Source of the DNA: Eustoma russellianum
Taxonomy: Eukaryota; Streptophyta; Magnoliopsida; Gentianales; Gentianaceae
Assembly: GCA_036186865.1 (NCBI GenBank)
Contig: AP025057.1
Coordinates: 29,118,581-29,182,580 of the forward strand
Length of the DNA stretch: 64,000 nucleotides
Direction of reading: 5' to 3'
The notes under the pieces are model-generated. The model had not been told where the DNA came from. It was given only the letters and a program-made list of their open reading frames with translations, and did no database searches. This document shows, piece by piece, positions 46,319 to 55,775 of the stretch; position 1 is the first letter of the stretch; each line of letters starts with the position of its first letter. The translations under genes and the position numbers were made by a program.

Positions 46319-47106
46319 GCATTTTCCAGTATATCATAAGATTCTTTATCTTTAAGCCAGAAAGGTTCAAACCTTTGCACAAAGCCCCCAGTATGTGAAG
46401 TTGGTCCCTTATAGTCTAATTTCAACAGTAATGCAAGATGATCAGAGCGTGTACCAATAACATGTTCCATCCTGCAGCCATGAAATTGAGACAGCCATGG
46501 ACCCGTTGCCACCATTCTATCCAATCTTTTTTCAATAAGATTACCTTTTTGTTTGTTGCACCATGTAAATGGATACCCCACGTAGCCAATGTCCCTCAGA
46601 TCACACTCATCCAGACAGGCTTGAAAAGCACGCATGTGAACTTGGTTCGAAGGTAAGCCGCCTCGCTTTTCGCTCGCATATAGCGTCTCATTAAAATCAC
46701 CACCACAAAGCCAAGGAAGCGGGCTAAGACTTTTTAGTCGTCGTAGCAGAGTCCATGAGTGGTGTCGCATGTCATCATATGGGCTGCCGTAGAAGCCTCT
46801 GAAGCGCCATGTAAGGCCAGTAGGATTGGTTATTATGCAGTCAATGTGGCCATTGGAATATGATAAGATAGATACATCATAGTTCTCATCCCAAAATAAC
46901 GTCAAGCCTCCAGCCAATCCCTCCCTTTCTACATAGAGACCACCTCTGAACCCAAGCTTTGTACGAACGTAATCCATTCTCCTATTTACAGCCTTGGTTT
47001 CGGAGAGGAAAACCAAGTTGGGTCGAGTAGCCTTGATGAGACTACTCAAAGATTTGACTGCCGCGGATTGACCCAATCCCCGGCAGTTCCAGCATAAGAG
47101 ACTCAT
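46108..47106 (-). CDS. LINE-B ORF2 N-terminus: AP-type endonuclease
   Basis: The frame begins MSLLCWNCRGLGQ. Apurinic endonuclease-like landmarks are all present: N7, E36 in SETKA, GDFNE at 136-140, LDR near 195 and SDH at 221-223, so the nicking domain looks intact. It would cut the target DNA to start reverse transcription. The start ATG overlaps the ORF1 stop in the four bases ATGA (47106-47103). The frame is lost by an indel near 46190 and ends at 46108, so the endonuclease is no longer joined to the RT. Confidence 0.88.
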   Translation of the reverse strand: MSLLCWNCRGLGQSAAVKSLSSLIKATRPNLVFLSETKAVNRRMDYVRTKLGFRGGLYVEREGLAGGLTLFWDENYDVSILSYSNGHIDCIITNPTGLTWRFRGFYGSPYDDMRHHSWTLLRRLKSLSPLPWLCGGDFNETLYASEKRGGLPSNQVHMRAFQACLDECDLRDIGYVGYPFTWCNKQKGNLIEKRLDRMVATGPWLSQFHGCRMEHVIGTRSDHLALLLKLDYKGPTSHTGGFVQRFEPFWLKDKESYDILENAWRPSLSSKGIACAIAESYYSLKSWSNRKYGALSKKIKRLRQRWIRCRLRQGDPPNSCAHSELSYHTWRI

Positions 47107-48296
47107 AATGCCCGGCGGGGCTGCTTTGCAGCCGCCGCCAATATGTTGTCGTTCTCCAGCAATTCCATGTTATTCTCATCACTGACAGCAGTAACATCCA
47201 GTGGCCTCTTTCCATTTTCATTCGGCAAATTTGTAATATCATTTAACACCCGCAGTTGCAGCCCCTCAGCCTGTTTCCCATGGCGACGCCACGTTCGCGC
47301 ACGCTTGCATGGATGGTCTCCTTTGCATGTTGTTGTGTTCTTTTGAGAATTGATCTGTGCATCACCTTTGCTTGTAGCAGCTACTGGGCATATATTTGCA
47401 CCCACTTCGTTCTTTAATTCCAAAGTCTCAGTTTCAATTTCATTGGAATTTGCATCGTCTTGTCCAGCTTCGCATGGGACTTGATTTTCTAATAATGGGA
47501 TCGTACTATGATCATACACATGTGGAGCAACTTCTTCTACCAGGTCTGATTTTTTATCCATCTTCATCCATATACCATAGGGCAGTATCCTCTTTTCCTC
47601 AGATGGCGCCTGTGCACGAGAGGTAGGGCAGGCAGATATAGTATGGTCCATTAATCCATAATTAAAACACATGTGAGGCAGACGTTCATATTGGATCACA
47701 CCGTTGAAAATATCAGAGCCAACTTTCGTAGATGATAGACGGATGAATCGTCTCAAGGGGAGATCGGTGTCAACGTGTATGAGTAGTCGAAAAAATTTTA
47801 TCCCCGTCGCTGGGAATTCCCGGATCTGAACAGCATTGGTGCTGGGAAACTCCAACCCTAATTTTCTCCCCACTTTGGCAGTTACAAGTTCTCGAGGGAG
47901 ACCGCATATGGAGATCCAAAACTGACACCATTTGAAATATAACTGATTGCTCTTCCAGTCAACCTTCCAGGGACGCAGCACAACTAGCGTGTGATCAAAA
48001 ACCCAAGTTCCTCCATCCAGTATGCGCGAAGTTTCTTCACGTGATGAGAAAATAAACTGATATAAATTACGTCCCGATCGCACCAATTTGAAATCTTTTA
48101 CCCGCCAGGCATTGCACATGGCGATCTTCAAGCCCTTAACCTGAATATCTCGGCGAGAAATGAATTTGCCTACGATGCTTCGGGCTGCTTCATCCGAACC
48201 AGATTCATAGTCAGATTCTTCTACCAACGCAACGCAACGTTCCAACGGAGTAATAGACAGCGTGCCAAGTAGATGATTGATTTCATCTTCCTCCAT
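47103..48296 (-). CDS. LINE-B ORF1 (DUF4283 / CCHC-like)
   Basis: The open frame extends to 48344, but the ATG at 48296 (MEEDEINHLLGTLSIT) fits the usual start of plant LINE ORF1 better; from there it is 397 residues. The DUF4283 domain covers the first half (VGKFISRRDIQVKGLKIAMCNAW, GGTWVFDHTLVVLRPWK, FWISICGLP). The zinc knuckle reads CFNYGLMDHTISAC, with Tyr replacing its second Cys, so it may not bind zinc. The C-terminus is hydrophilic. It would coat LINE RNA. The stop overlaps the ORF2 start. Confidence 0.85.
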   Translation of the reverse strand: MEEDEINHLLGTLSITPLERCVALVEESDYESGSDEAARSIVGKFISRRDIQVKGLKIAMCNAWRVKDFKLVRSGRNLYQFIFSSREETSRILDGGTWVFDHTLVVLRPWKVDWKSNQLYFKWCQFWISICGLPRELVTAKVGRKLGLEFPSTNAVQIREFPATGIKFFRLLIHVDTDLPLRRFIRLSSTKVGSDIFNGVIQYERLPHMCFNYGLMDHTISACPTSRAQAPSEEKRILPYGIWMKMDKKSDLVEEVAPHVYDHSTIPLLENQVPCEAGQDDANSNEIETETLELKNEVGANICPVAATSKGDAQINSQKNTTTCKGDHPCKRARTWRRHGKQAEGLQLRVLNDITNLPNENGKRPLDVTAVSDENNMELLENDNILAAAAKQPRRAL

Positions 48297-48456
48297 TGTT
48301 ACACGTGAGGAGGATGAAGCACGATGATGGGAAAACCGCTCCAAAAGGAGAAAGAAGCCCTAAAGGGAAAACCGCTCCAAAAGGAGAATCATTTCTTCTT
48401 TTTTTTTTGAGTGTGGATTGTACTTATCTGGAAGGACCCCAGCAGCATGAGAACTT

Positions 48457-48706
48457 GGAGCAATAAGCCAGGGCTCCTATCGTTTCAATCCTAAGAAGCG
48501 TTGTGGATGATGCAAATCAAGAGTTCAACAATCTTTTAAGTTGGGGTTAGTCATACATAAGGAGCCTAGACAAAGTGTCCACTGTAAACCGGGTTTTTGG
48601 CGCAGATAGCAATGAAACACGTATACTGCGCGTGTTCCTGGAATCGAACCCTATACCTCTTATAGTAACTCCTAATCCGAATACCAACTGAGCTATATCT
48701 CGAAGA
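48457..48706 (-). mobile_element. tRNA-derived SINE with 17-bp target duplication
   Basis: On the minus strand the head reads AGATATAGCTCAGTTGGTA (box A, near 48699-48681) and GGGTTCGATTCC (box B, near 48645), as in a tRNA, then a tRNA-unrelated body of about 170 bp. The direct repeat cagcagcatgagaactt flanks it exactly (48440-48456 and 48707-48723). A diverged relative of the body lies near 62740-62840. It is not a tRNA gene: the acceptor stem does not close and no anticodon arm is clear. Confidence 0.88.
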
Positions 48707-48723
48707 CAGCAGCATGAGAACTT

Positions 48724-49231
48724 CATCAGCCATCAACGCACAATGCAATTTGAGTGTAGACTGATATTTTTTCCCCTGATACATGATACATATGATCCAT
48801 ATATATATGATGTCACATTAAACAAATCAAAATGAGCACCGTGTTGGTATTGATCATTTTATACTATGAATGCATATAAACTACTTAATTATTTAGTCAA
48901 ATTATTTAAACAAACCATGATACCAAAGACAACCTAACTTCTAAAGTTTTGTGAAAAAAGTTCATTGTTTGACTTGTATGAAATAGGGTCGCACGTGGGT
49001 CATGTTTATATTACATGGTTCACAGTTTGATTATGTCGGCATCATACTGACTCGTTTATTTGGCATGTTAGATTCCTAGACCTAAACATAAACTTTCCAT
49101 GTTTACGGGTTGTGTACAGGTTTGCGGATTAAAGGGCCATTTTCAGGTTGGTGGATCGTGTTTTGGTTCGGCTGATGGACTATGTTCAGGTTTTTCATTT
49201 TTTATAAATAAATTATTTTTATGTTCCGACG
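48724..49231. other. Non-coding spacer
   Basis: AT-rich DNA without a gene. The 48990-49200 stretch has caggttt/ggttcgg-type phrases that may be old repeat debris. It ends with ttccgacgg, the target repeat of the minus-strand Tat-like element. Confidence 0.5.
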
Positions 49232-49236
49232 GTGAT

Positions 49237-50160
49237 TGATAAACCATAATAGAACCATCCGATTAGTCAACAGCAGTCAACAACTTAATTTCAGTGGCTC
49301 AATGTTCCAAGTACTGCAGTTCAACAGTTCAGCACTTAAGTACGGTTGTCCAACCTCAATGATACTTCAGCAGGGCATTATGGCGTCCTTATATAGAATG
49401 TGCTAAGGTATGCACCTCGGCATCAACATCATCCTATGTCTAGATACCGCACTTCAGACCGCTTCTACGAGATAAGGCCAAGTCACGCACTTCGGCAAGG
49501 TTCAGCTGTGTACCACAGCAGGTCGTGCACTTTGGCAAGGTTCAGCTGTGTACCACAGCAGGTCGTGCACTTCGGCAAGGTTCAGCTGTGTACCACAGCA
49601 AATAAACCCATTACGATAATACTTCGTGGGACCCTCAAACGGAGATACTTCTCAAATATAGTGACTACAGCTGGTTAGTCTTCCTGAACACGCCAAGGTC
49701 ACAACAGCCGGCCTATTGATCACATCAGTCGACCTATTGATCACATCAGCAGACCTATTATGCCTTAGGCTCTCTGCTCTAAACAAAACGTCTTCTCCAA
49801 GCTACCATCAGAGTCTTAAATCGGGAAAGAGATCTATAAAGGTAAGAAGACCAAGACAAAGGAGAGGATCCAGACTTTACAACATATTCATACACCCTGC
49901 TCCTCGGCAAATATTGTGAGAAATTCCCAACTCACCCTTTTACATTATAATCTCAGTAAAATATGGCCCAAACTGACTTGAGTGTCGGAGGGTTTTTCCC
50001 GGGGCCAATCCTCCGGGACCTCTGACCTGTGCTTCTTTGTGGAGGAGATTTGGCGCTATTCCAGCTATATATTTTCGATCCCAGTTAACAAATCTTTCAC
50101 GTTAACTGACGAATTTGTTTCGAGGTCTTCTAGACCCTTGGTGAAGATCCGGCTTCATCA
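49237..50160 (+). repeat. Left LTR of Tat-like element A
   Basis: 924 bp. It holds three tandem copies of a 40-bp unit (gtgcacttcggcaaggttca, then gctgtgtaccacagca) at about 49483-49601, against two in the right LTR. A TATA-like ttatataga lies near 49391. Confidence 0.92.
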
Positions 50161-50162
50161 TT

Positions 50163-50179
50163 TGGCGCTAGAAGGAGGG
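50163..50179 (+). promoter_or_regulatory. Primer-binding site of Tat-like element A
   Basis: TGGCGCTAGAAGGAGGG lies two bases after the LTR and is identical to that of element B. It starts TGG as needed to pair with a tRNA CCA end but is not the iMet site. I could not name the tRNA. Confidence 0.75.
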
Positions 50180-50276
50180 CCTCTTTAGTCCCTTGACCCA
50201 GAAAACAGCTACTCAAAGTTTTTCTGACAATTACTTAGAGCTTTTCTAATTATACTAGGAGGCTATTGAGAGAAAG

Positions 50277-51130
50277 ATGAGTAAAAAAGACAGTCAAGGG
50301 TCCAAGCAACCTATGACATCTAGGAGGAACCAAAGATCTTCTCAGCAACAAACTGATCAATGCTCCACGGAGCCAGGAGAATCCTCAACTCCAATTGCCT
50401 TCACATATGAAGAGCACTTACGAGCCATTCGTAATGTGGCTCAAAACCCAGAAGTTTTCCAAGCTGTAGTGAAGGAGATGAAGGGGAAGACATCTACAGC
50501 AAAGTCTAGTGGGTCCCGTTCCAATAACTCTCGCTCACTGGATCACATGGAGTATTCTCCTACTCGGCCTGGTTACTGTACTAGGCGTCAAGCTGAGTTG
50601 ATGGCCAAGACGAGACAGCCAAAGCCAAAGCCTGGCCACCAGAGCTTGAGATGCAATCAAAAAGTTTCCCTGCCTTTTAAACGGGACGAGAAAGTTGAAA
50701 ATAAAGGTAAAGCACCGTTGCAGGAAAGGTGCTCCGTTAAGATTCGGTTAGGAGGCCGAGGAAAGGAAAGGAGCTCACTATTGGCTTCAAAAGCCCATAT
50801 CCTTTCCTACATGAGGAAAAAATATTTGGCAAAAGAGCCCCAGCCCCTGGCCGGACCAGTTCACAAAAGAAACCCCAATTATATTGCTTTTATCATCATG
50901 ATATCAGGCACGATACAGAAGATTGTCGCCAGCTCGGGCAGGAGATTGAGCGTCTTATCGAGTTGGGACACATGCAACGCTTTTATAATCTGAGGTCTAG
51001 GCTCCACAATAGACTAGACTTTGGTAGGCCCCCTCCAGATGAGAGTTGTAAACCGGGGTCTCATCAAGGTTTCCTAAGTGATGAGGACTCAGATTCTGAT
51101 GGAAGGGGGTACGGTTTCCTAAGTATATAA
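50277..51130 (+). pseudogene. Gag-like protein of Tat-like element A
   Basis: The first frame (50277-50993) begins MSKKDSQGSKQP, is basic and Ser/Gln-rich, and has YEEHLRAIRNVAQNPEVFQAVVKEM and EYSPTRPGYCTRRQAEL stretches shared with element B. Near 50885 the frame changes, and a second frame gives YCFYHHD-RHDTEDCRQL-QEIERLIELGH, the C-terminal Cys/His motif of Tat/Athila-type gag. It runs to a TAA at 51128. The main capsid domain between them is absent, so this is a shortened gag with a frameshift. It probably cannot build particles on its own. Confidence 0.75.
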
Positions 51131-51358
51131 GGCTGGTATAACGGCAACAATCCCTGATTTAAACGAATCAAGGCTTATCTCTTCTTGCGTTCATCTGGTA
51201 TCTTCTGTCTCAAACCTATGATTATCAAGAGACCAGTTTCTTCTATTCAACTGGACATTCTTATTTGGCATTCAGCCATGGAAGTTAAGTCACCATATGG
51301 TGCATGGATCAATAATTTATGCCTATCTATCACCCACAACGAAAGTGGGGGCATACCT

Positions 51359-52290
51359 AGCAGGTCTGGAAGGCTGAGCAGGTCTCAACAGGATGGGACA
51401 GGTTTCCCGATATTCTTACCCAGCAGGTCTGGAAGGCTGAGCAGGTCTCAGCAGGATGGGACAGGTTTCCCGATATTCTTACCCAGTAGGTCTGGAAGGC
51501 TGAGCAGGTCTCAGCAGGATGGGACATGTTTCCCGATATTCTTAACCCAGCAGGTCTGGACGGCTGAGCAGGTCTCAGCAGGATGGGACAGGTTTCCCGA
51601 TATTCTTACCTAGCAGGTCTGGAAGGCTGAGTAGGTCTCAGCAGGATGGGACAGGTTTCCCGATATTCGTACACAGCAGGTCTAGAAGGCTGAGCAGGTC
51701 TCAGCAGGATGGGACAGGTTTCCCGATATTCTTAACCCAGTAGGTCTGGAAGGTTGAGCAGGTCTCAACATTATCTTTACCCCAGCAGGTCTGGGAGACT
51801 GAGCAGGTCTCAGCAGAGCGGGATAAGTTCCCTATATCTTCACCTCAGCAGGTCTGAGAAACTGAGCAGGTCTCAGCAGAGCGGGATAAGTTCCCTATAT
51901 CTTCACCTCAGCAGGTCTGAGAGACTGAGCAGGTCTCAGCAGAGCGGGATAAGTTCCCTATATCTTCACCTCAGCAGGTCTGAGAGGTTGAGCAGGTCTC
52001 AACAGCGGGATAAGTTCCCTATATCTTCATCTCAGCAGGTCTGAGAGGTTGAGCAGGTCTCAACAGCGGGATAAGTTCCCTATATCTTCGCCTCAGCAGG
52101 TCTGAGAAGGTTGAGCATGTCTCAACATTATCTTTACCCCAGCAGGTCCGGGAGACTGAGCAGGTCTCAACAGACCGAGATAAGTTTCCTATATCTTCAC
52201 CTCAGCAGGTCTGAGAGACTGAGCAGGTCTCAGCAGAGCGGGATAAGTTCCCTATATTTTCGCCTCAGCAAAATGGAGGAGTTCAGCAAG
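51359..52290 (+). repeat. 63-bp tandem array in Tat-like element A
   Basis: Fourteen to fifteen units begin cagcaggtctgRRagRYtga. The first seven or so end gggacaggtttcccgatatt (type 1) and the rest end gggataagttccctatatct (type 2). Being a multiple of three, the unit stays open in several frames and would give 21-residue Ser/Arg repeats (SRSGRLSRSQQ). Element B has the same two types in the same order. Confidence 0.92.
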
Positions 52291-52379
52291 TCTCAACAAA
52301 TCTGCCAATGTTTCAACTCAGCAAAACTGAGAGTATTGACAAAGAATGGACAAAGATTTTCCCGCTTCTAAAGATTCAT

Positions 52380-52700
52380 TAAGGCATGATAAAGCTAAAG
52401 AGCCAAGTACAAAAGCTGAAGCTTAACACTTTGGCAGAAAATCTATATATCAATGATGCTCTTTTGGCATAGCTGAAGACAAATACTTGCAAATTACCAA
52501 AATAAAGCAAGAAAAGCTGAAGACAAACGCTTGCAAAAAAGAGCAAGCAAGACTTTACAGAGCCGAAGACAAATATTTGTATTTACTATTGAAATGAAGC
52601 AAATAAAACTTCACAAAGGCAGTCAAAAAAGGCTGAAAGAAGTTGAAGAACAAGAAGTTGGGAAAAATGGATTTTTATTGAAGTACAAAATCTATTACAA
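52380..52700 (-). repeat. Degenerate repeat and conserved antisense 3' region, element A
   Basis: Units around agctgaagacaaatacttgc recur at 52410-52600. On the minus strand the stretch near 52640-52690 matches element B at 58137-58206 (3' end of its antisense gene), for example gtccatttttcccaact. This suggests a shared transcript end. Confidence 0.65.
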
Positions 52701-52971
52701 CTACAACGATTTACAGGAAAGATCCTATTCTACTGTACAAATCTTTTTCTCTTCTATGAGATCAATTCTGCTCCGGAACTAAGTAATCTGGATACAGCTT
52801 CAGACTTGGACTATGAAGGACGTCAAACTCCGAGTGCACTGGGTGGATTTCTTAGCAAGTATCCCCCTCAATGGATATATGGCAGAACAAAACTTTTCCG
52901 CATTGTTGCCGACTTTGCTTCACTGCTACCACATATTGAAGATGGCCTACGAAGAATGCAATCACAATTGT

Positions 52972-53238
52972 TTATTGCTTCACTGGAAGAAGAGGGATAT
53001 ATGCGATTACAATACAGCAAAGTGGAACCTTTGCTGGAAAGGGACGTGTTAAAGGAGAATCCCTGTAACGAAATGACAGGGGCGCTAAAGTAAGGGATGC
53101 AATGGTAACTAGAAAAGGATTGTTAGAAAGGCGCAACCTCCGTGAAGGAAGATTGTCCCCATCAGAATCAAATTCTTCACGAAAGAACTGGACCTCACAG
53201 TCACCTATCAGGTTCTTAGGGTGAGAAGAAGTGTACAT
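52972..53238 (-). CDS. Short antisense frame of element A, unknown product
   Basis: The 88-codon frame begins MYTSSHPKNLIGDCEV at 53238, about 130 bp downstream of the antisense TATA box. It is rich in Arg/Pro/Leu (SRRLRLSNNPF, SPLTRPFPAKVP) with no motif I recognise. It sits where element B has its PF04195-like gene but is not recognisably related to it. It may be real, or a chance frame in a deleted region. Confidence 0.3.
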   Translation of the reverse strand: MYTSSHPKNLIGDCEVQFFREEFDSDGDNLPSRRLRLSNNPFLVTIASLTLAPLSFRYRDSPLTRPFPAKVPLCCIVIAYIPLLPVKQ

Positions 53239-53362
53239 GTTTTGGAAATGTTTGCATAGAAACGAAGAACTGAATCAAAAGGAAGAACACTATGGAAAAC
53301 AAAGGCAGGCATCAAAAGGCGGGGAAGTTAAATGGGGAATGCAAAATGAAGGAAGGAAAACG

Positions 53363-53376
53363 TCTCTATTTATAGG
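53363..53376 (-). promoter_or_regulatory. Antisense promoter (TATA) of element A
   Basis: On the minus strand cctataaatagagac is followed by a pyrimidine-rich leader. The region from here to the right LTR aligns with element B (55346-55625), including ttcccgagggagggaa and ttttgtgtggctgagctgaa, so promoter and upstream DNA are conserved between the two elements. Confidence 0.6.
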
Positions 53377-53637
53377 CAGGGGAAGACAGAGAGGTGCTCC
53401 TTTTTGTTTGAATTTTGAAATTCGAAAGGGCAGATGGTTCATGCAATTCCCTCCCTCGGGAAGTGGAATCGCCGAAAAAGCAATAATAGAGCATCGGAAC
53501 TATCGCTTACGTTAAAGGCGGAAGCTATGGCATAAATAAAGAGATAACCATGTAGTTAATGAAGATTTGTCACGTGATAAGAACAAGATTTGTCTGCCTT
53601 CGCAGTTCAGCTCAGCCACACAAAATCTGGGGGCAAA

Positions 53638-54519
53638 TGATAAACCATAATAGAACCATGCGATTAGTCAACAATAGTCAACAACTTAATTTCAGTGGCT
53701 CAACGTTCCAAGTACTGCAGTTCAACAGTTCAGCACTTAAGTACGGTTGTCCAACCTCAATGATACTTCAGCAGGGCATTATGGCGTCCTTATATAGAAT
53801 GTGTTAAGGTATGCACCTCGGTATCAATATCATCCTATGTCTAGATACCGCACTTCAGACCGCTTCCACGAGATAAGGCCAAGTCACGCACTTCGGCAAG
53901 GTTCAGCTGTGTACCACAGCAGGTCGTGCACTTCGGCAAGGTTCAGCTGTGTACCACAGCAAATAAACCCATTACGATAATACTTCGTGGGACCCTCAAA
54001 CGGAGATACTTCTCAAATATAGTGACTACAGCTGGTTAGTCTTCCTGAACACGCCAAGGTCACAACAGCCGTCCTATTGATCACATCAGTCGACCTATTG
54101 ATCACATCAGCAGACCTATTATGCCTTAGGCTCTCTGCCCTAAACAAAACGTCTTCTCCAAGCTACCATCAGAGTCTTAAATCAGGAAAGAGATATATAA
54201 AGGTAAGGAGACCAAGACAAAGGAGGGGATCCAGACTTTACAACATATTCATACACCCTGCTCCTCGGCAAATATTGTGAGAAATTCTCAACTCACCCTT
54301 TTACATTATAATCTCAGTAAAATATGGCTCAAACTGACTTGAGCGTTGGAGATTTTTTCCGGGGCCAACCCCCGGGACCTCTGACCTGTGCTTCTTTGTG
54401 CAGGAGATTTGGCGCTATTCCAGCTATATATTTTCGATCCCAGTTAACAAATCTTTCACGTTAACTAACGAATTTGTTTCGAGGTCGTCTAGACCTTTGG
54501 TCAAAATCCGGCTTCATCA
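53638..54519 (+). repeat. Right LTR of Tat-like element A
   Basis: 882 bp with two copies of the 40-bp unit. Its last 14 bases and the first 14 bases of element B form an inverted repeat around one G (54520). Confidence 0.92.
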
Positions 54520-54520
54520 G

Positions 54521-55345
54521 TGATGAAGCCGGATCTTCACCAAGGATCTAGACGACCTCAACTTAGCTCCATCAGTTAACTTGAAGAGTTGTTAACTGGG
54601 TTGAAAGTTTGTAGCTGGAATAGCCTCTAAAATATCCTGCACAAGAAAGCACAGGTCAGAGGTCCCGGGGGGTTGGCCCGGGAAAAACTCTGACGCTCAA
54701 GTCAGTTTGGGCCATATCTCACTGAGATTATAATTTTGAAGGTGAGTTTAGAGTTTCTCACAGTATAAGCCGAGGAGCAAAGTGTATGAATTTTCTTTAG
54801 GGTGTGAATGTTTGAATTCCGGATCCTCTTCTTTGTCTTGGTTGGCTTGCTTTTGTAGACCTTTTCCCGCCTTTGGCTTATGATAGTGGATTATGGATAG
54901 GACGTTTGCTTGAGGCAGTAAGCCTAGGACGCCATAGGTCTGCTAATGTGACTGATAGATCAGCTGATATGACTAATAGGCCTGCTGGAATGACCTTAGC
55001 ATATTTAGAAAGTATAACCAGCTGTAGTCACTATATTTGAATTGGACTTATGTTGGATGGTCCCACAAGGTAATGACGTGCTGGGTTCCTTCGCTGAAGT
55101 GCATAATTGAACTCTGCTGAAGTGCAAGATCAAGTCTTGCCGAAGTGCATGACTAGGCCTTGCCAGCTGAAGTGACCTGAAGTGCCGCATTGGGACATAA
55201 TGTCATGATGCCTTGCTGAGGTGTAGCCGAGGCTGAACAGCCATGTTTCGACGCTGTACTGATGAACTGCAGTTCTTTGAGTGCTGAGCTACTGGAGTTA
55301 AACCGTTGACTGTTGACTAACAAACGATTTAATTATGGTTTATCA
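54521..55345 (-). repeat. Left LTR of element B (3' LTR by transcription)
   Basis: 825 bp. The purine tract gattttgtgtggc/cccctag region directly follows on the plus strand (55346-55362), reading ctaggggcaaa on the coding strand. Confidence 0.9.
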
Positions 55346-55607
55346 TTTGCCCCTAGATTTTGTGTGGCTGAGCTGAACTGCGAACGCAGACAAATCTTGT
55401 TTTAATGGACCTGTGACGTGGCAGACCATCATTAATCGTGCAGTTATCCTTTTATTTGCGCAGTAATTCCCGTTTTTAATGTAAGCGCTAATTCTGACAC
55501 CTTATCATTACTTTTTCGGCGGTTTCATTCCCCGAGGGAGGGAAATGCCTGAACCTTTGCCTCTTCGCATTTCAAACGAAAAGGTGCAACCTTTCGTTTT
55601 CTGTCAC

Positions 55608-55619
55608 TTATAAATAGAG
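55608..55619 (+). promoter_or_regulatory. TATA box of the antisense gene in element B
   Basis: ttataaatagag lies 157 bp upstream of the ATG at 55776 and is followed by a pyrimidine-rich leader (cttttcttcttcctttattc). The surrounding sequence is conserved in element A. Confidence 0.6.
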
Positions 55620-55775
55620 TCAATTCCCTCAGTTCATTCTTTTCTTCTTCCTTTATTCTGCTCATTTAATTATTTCACTGTACTGTCGCATTGCTCTTCC
55701 TCATCGTCTTCGAAGCTTTCCTCCGACCTTACTCCAGCTCTTTCAATCTCTTGTAAGCTTTTCTGTATCTTACTC

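Larger units (their letters stand above)
43108..48400 (-). mobile_element. Long but decayed L1-type LINE (LINE-B)
   Basis: The poly-T at 43109-43117 is the 3' tail on the coding (minus) strand. ORF1, endonuclease, most of the RT region, zf-RVT and RNase H are present in order. The 5' end is near 48345-48400, where a 23-bp stretch starting gggaaaaccgctccaaaagg occurs twice 36 bp apart (48331 and 48367). No convincing target repeat could be matched, so the ends are approximate. Confidence 0.88.
49237..54519 (+). mobile_element. Non-autonomous Tat-like LTR element A (plus strand)
   Basis: LTRs run TGATAAACCATAAT...GGCTTCATCA. The target repeat GTGAT is at 49232-49236 and 54520-54524. A primer site TGGCGCTAGAAGGAGGG follows the left LTR and aaaatctgggggcaaa precedes the right. 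Inside are a gag-like frame, a 63-bp tandem array, and an antisense promoter with a short frame. There is no protease, RT, RNase H or integrase. The LTRs differ at about 25-30 sites by eye. The Tat assignment rests on the gag C-terminus, tandem repeats and antisense ORF, and is an inference. Confidence 0.92.

Noticed and set aside
48630..48706. tRNA gene on the minus strand
   Set aside because: It has box A and box B, but the arms do not fold into a full tRNA and the unit is a 250-bp SINE with target repeats.
51359..52290. CRISPR-like regular array
   Set aside because: Units are contiguous 63-bp copies without unique spacers, in plant DNA. It is an ordinary tandem repeat.
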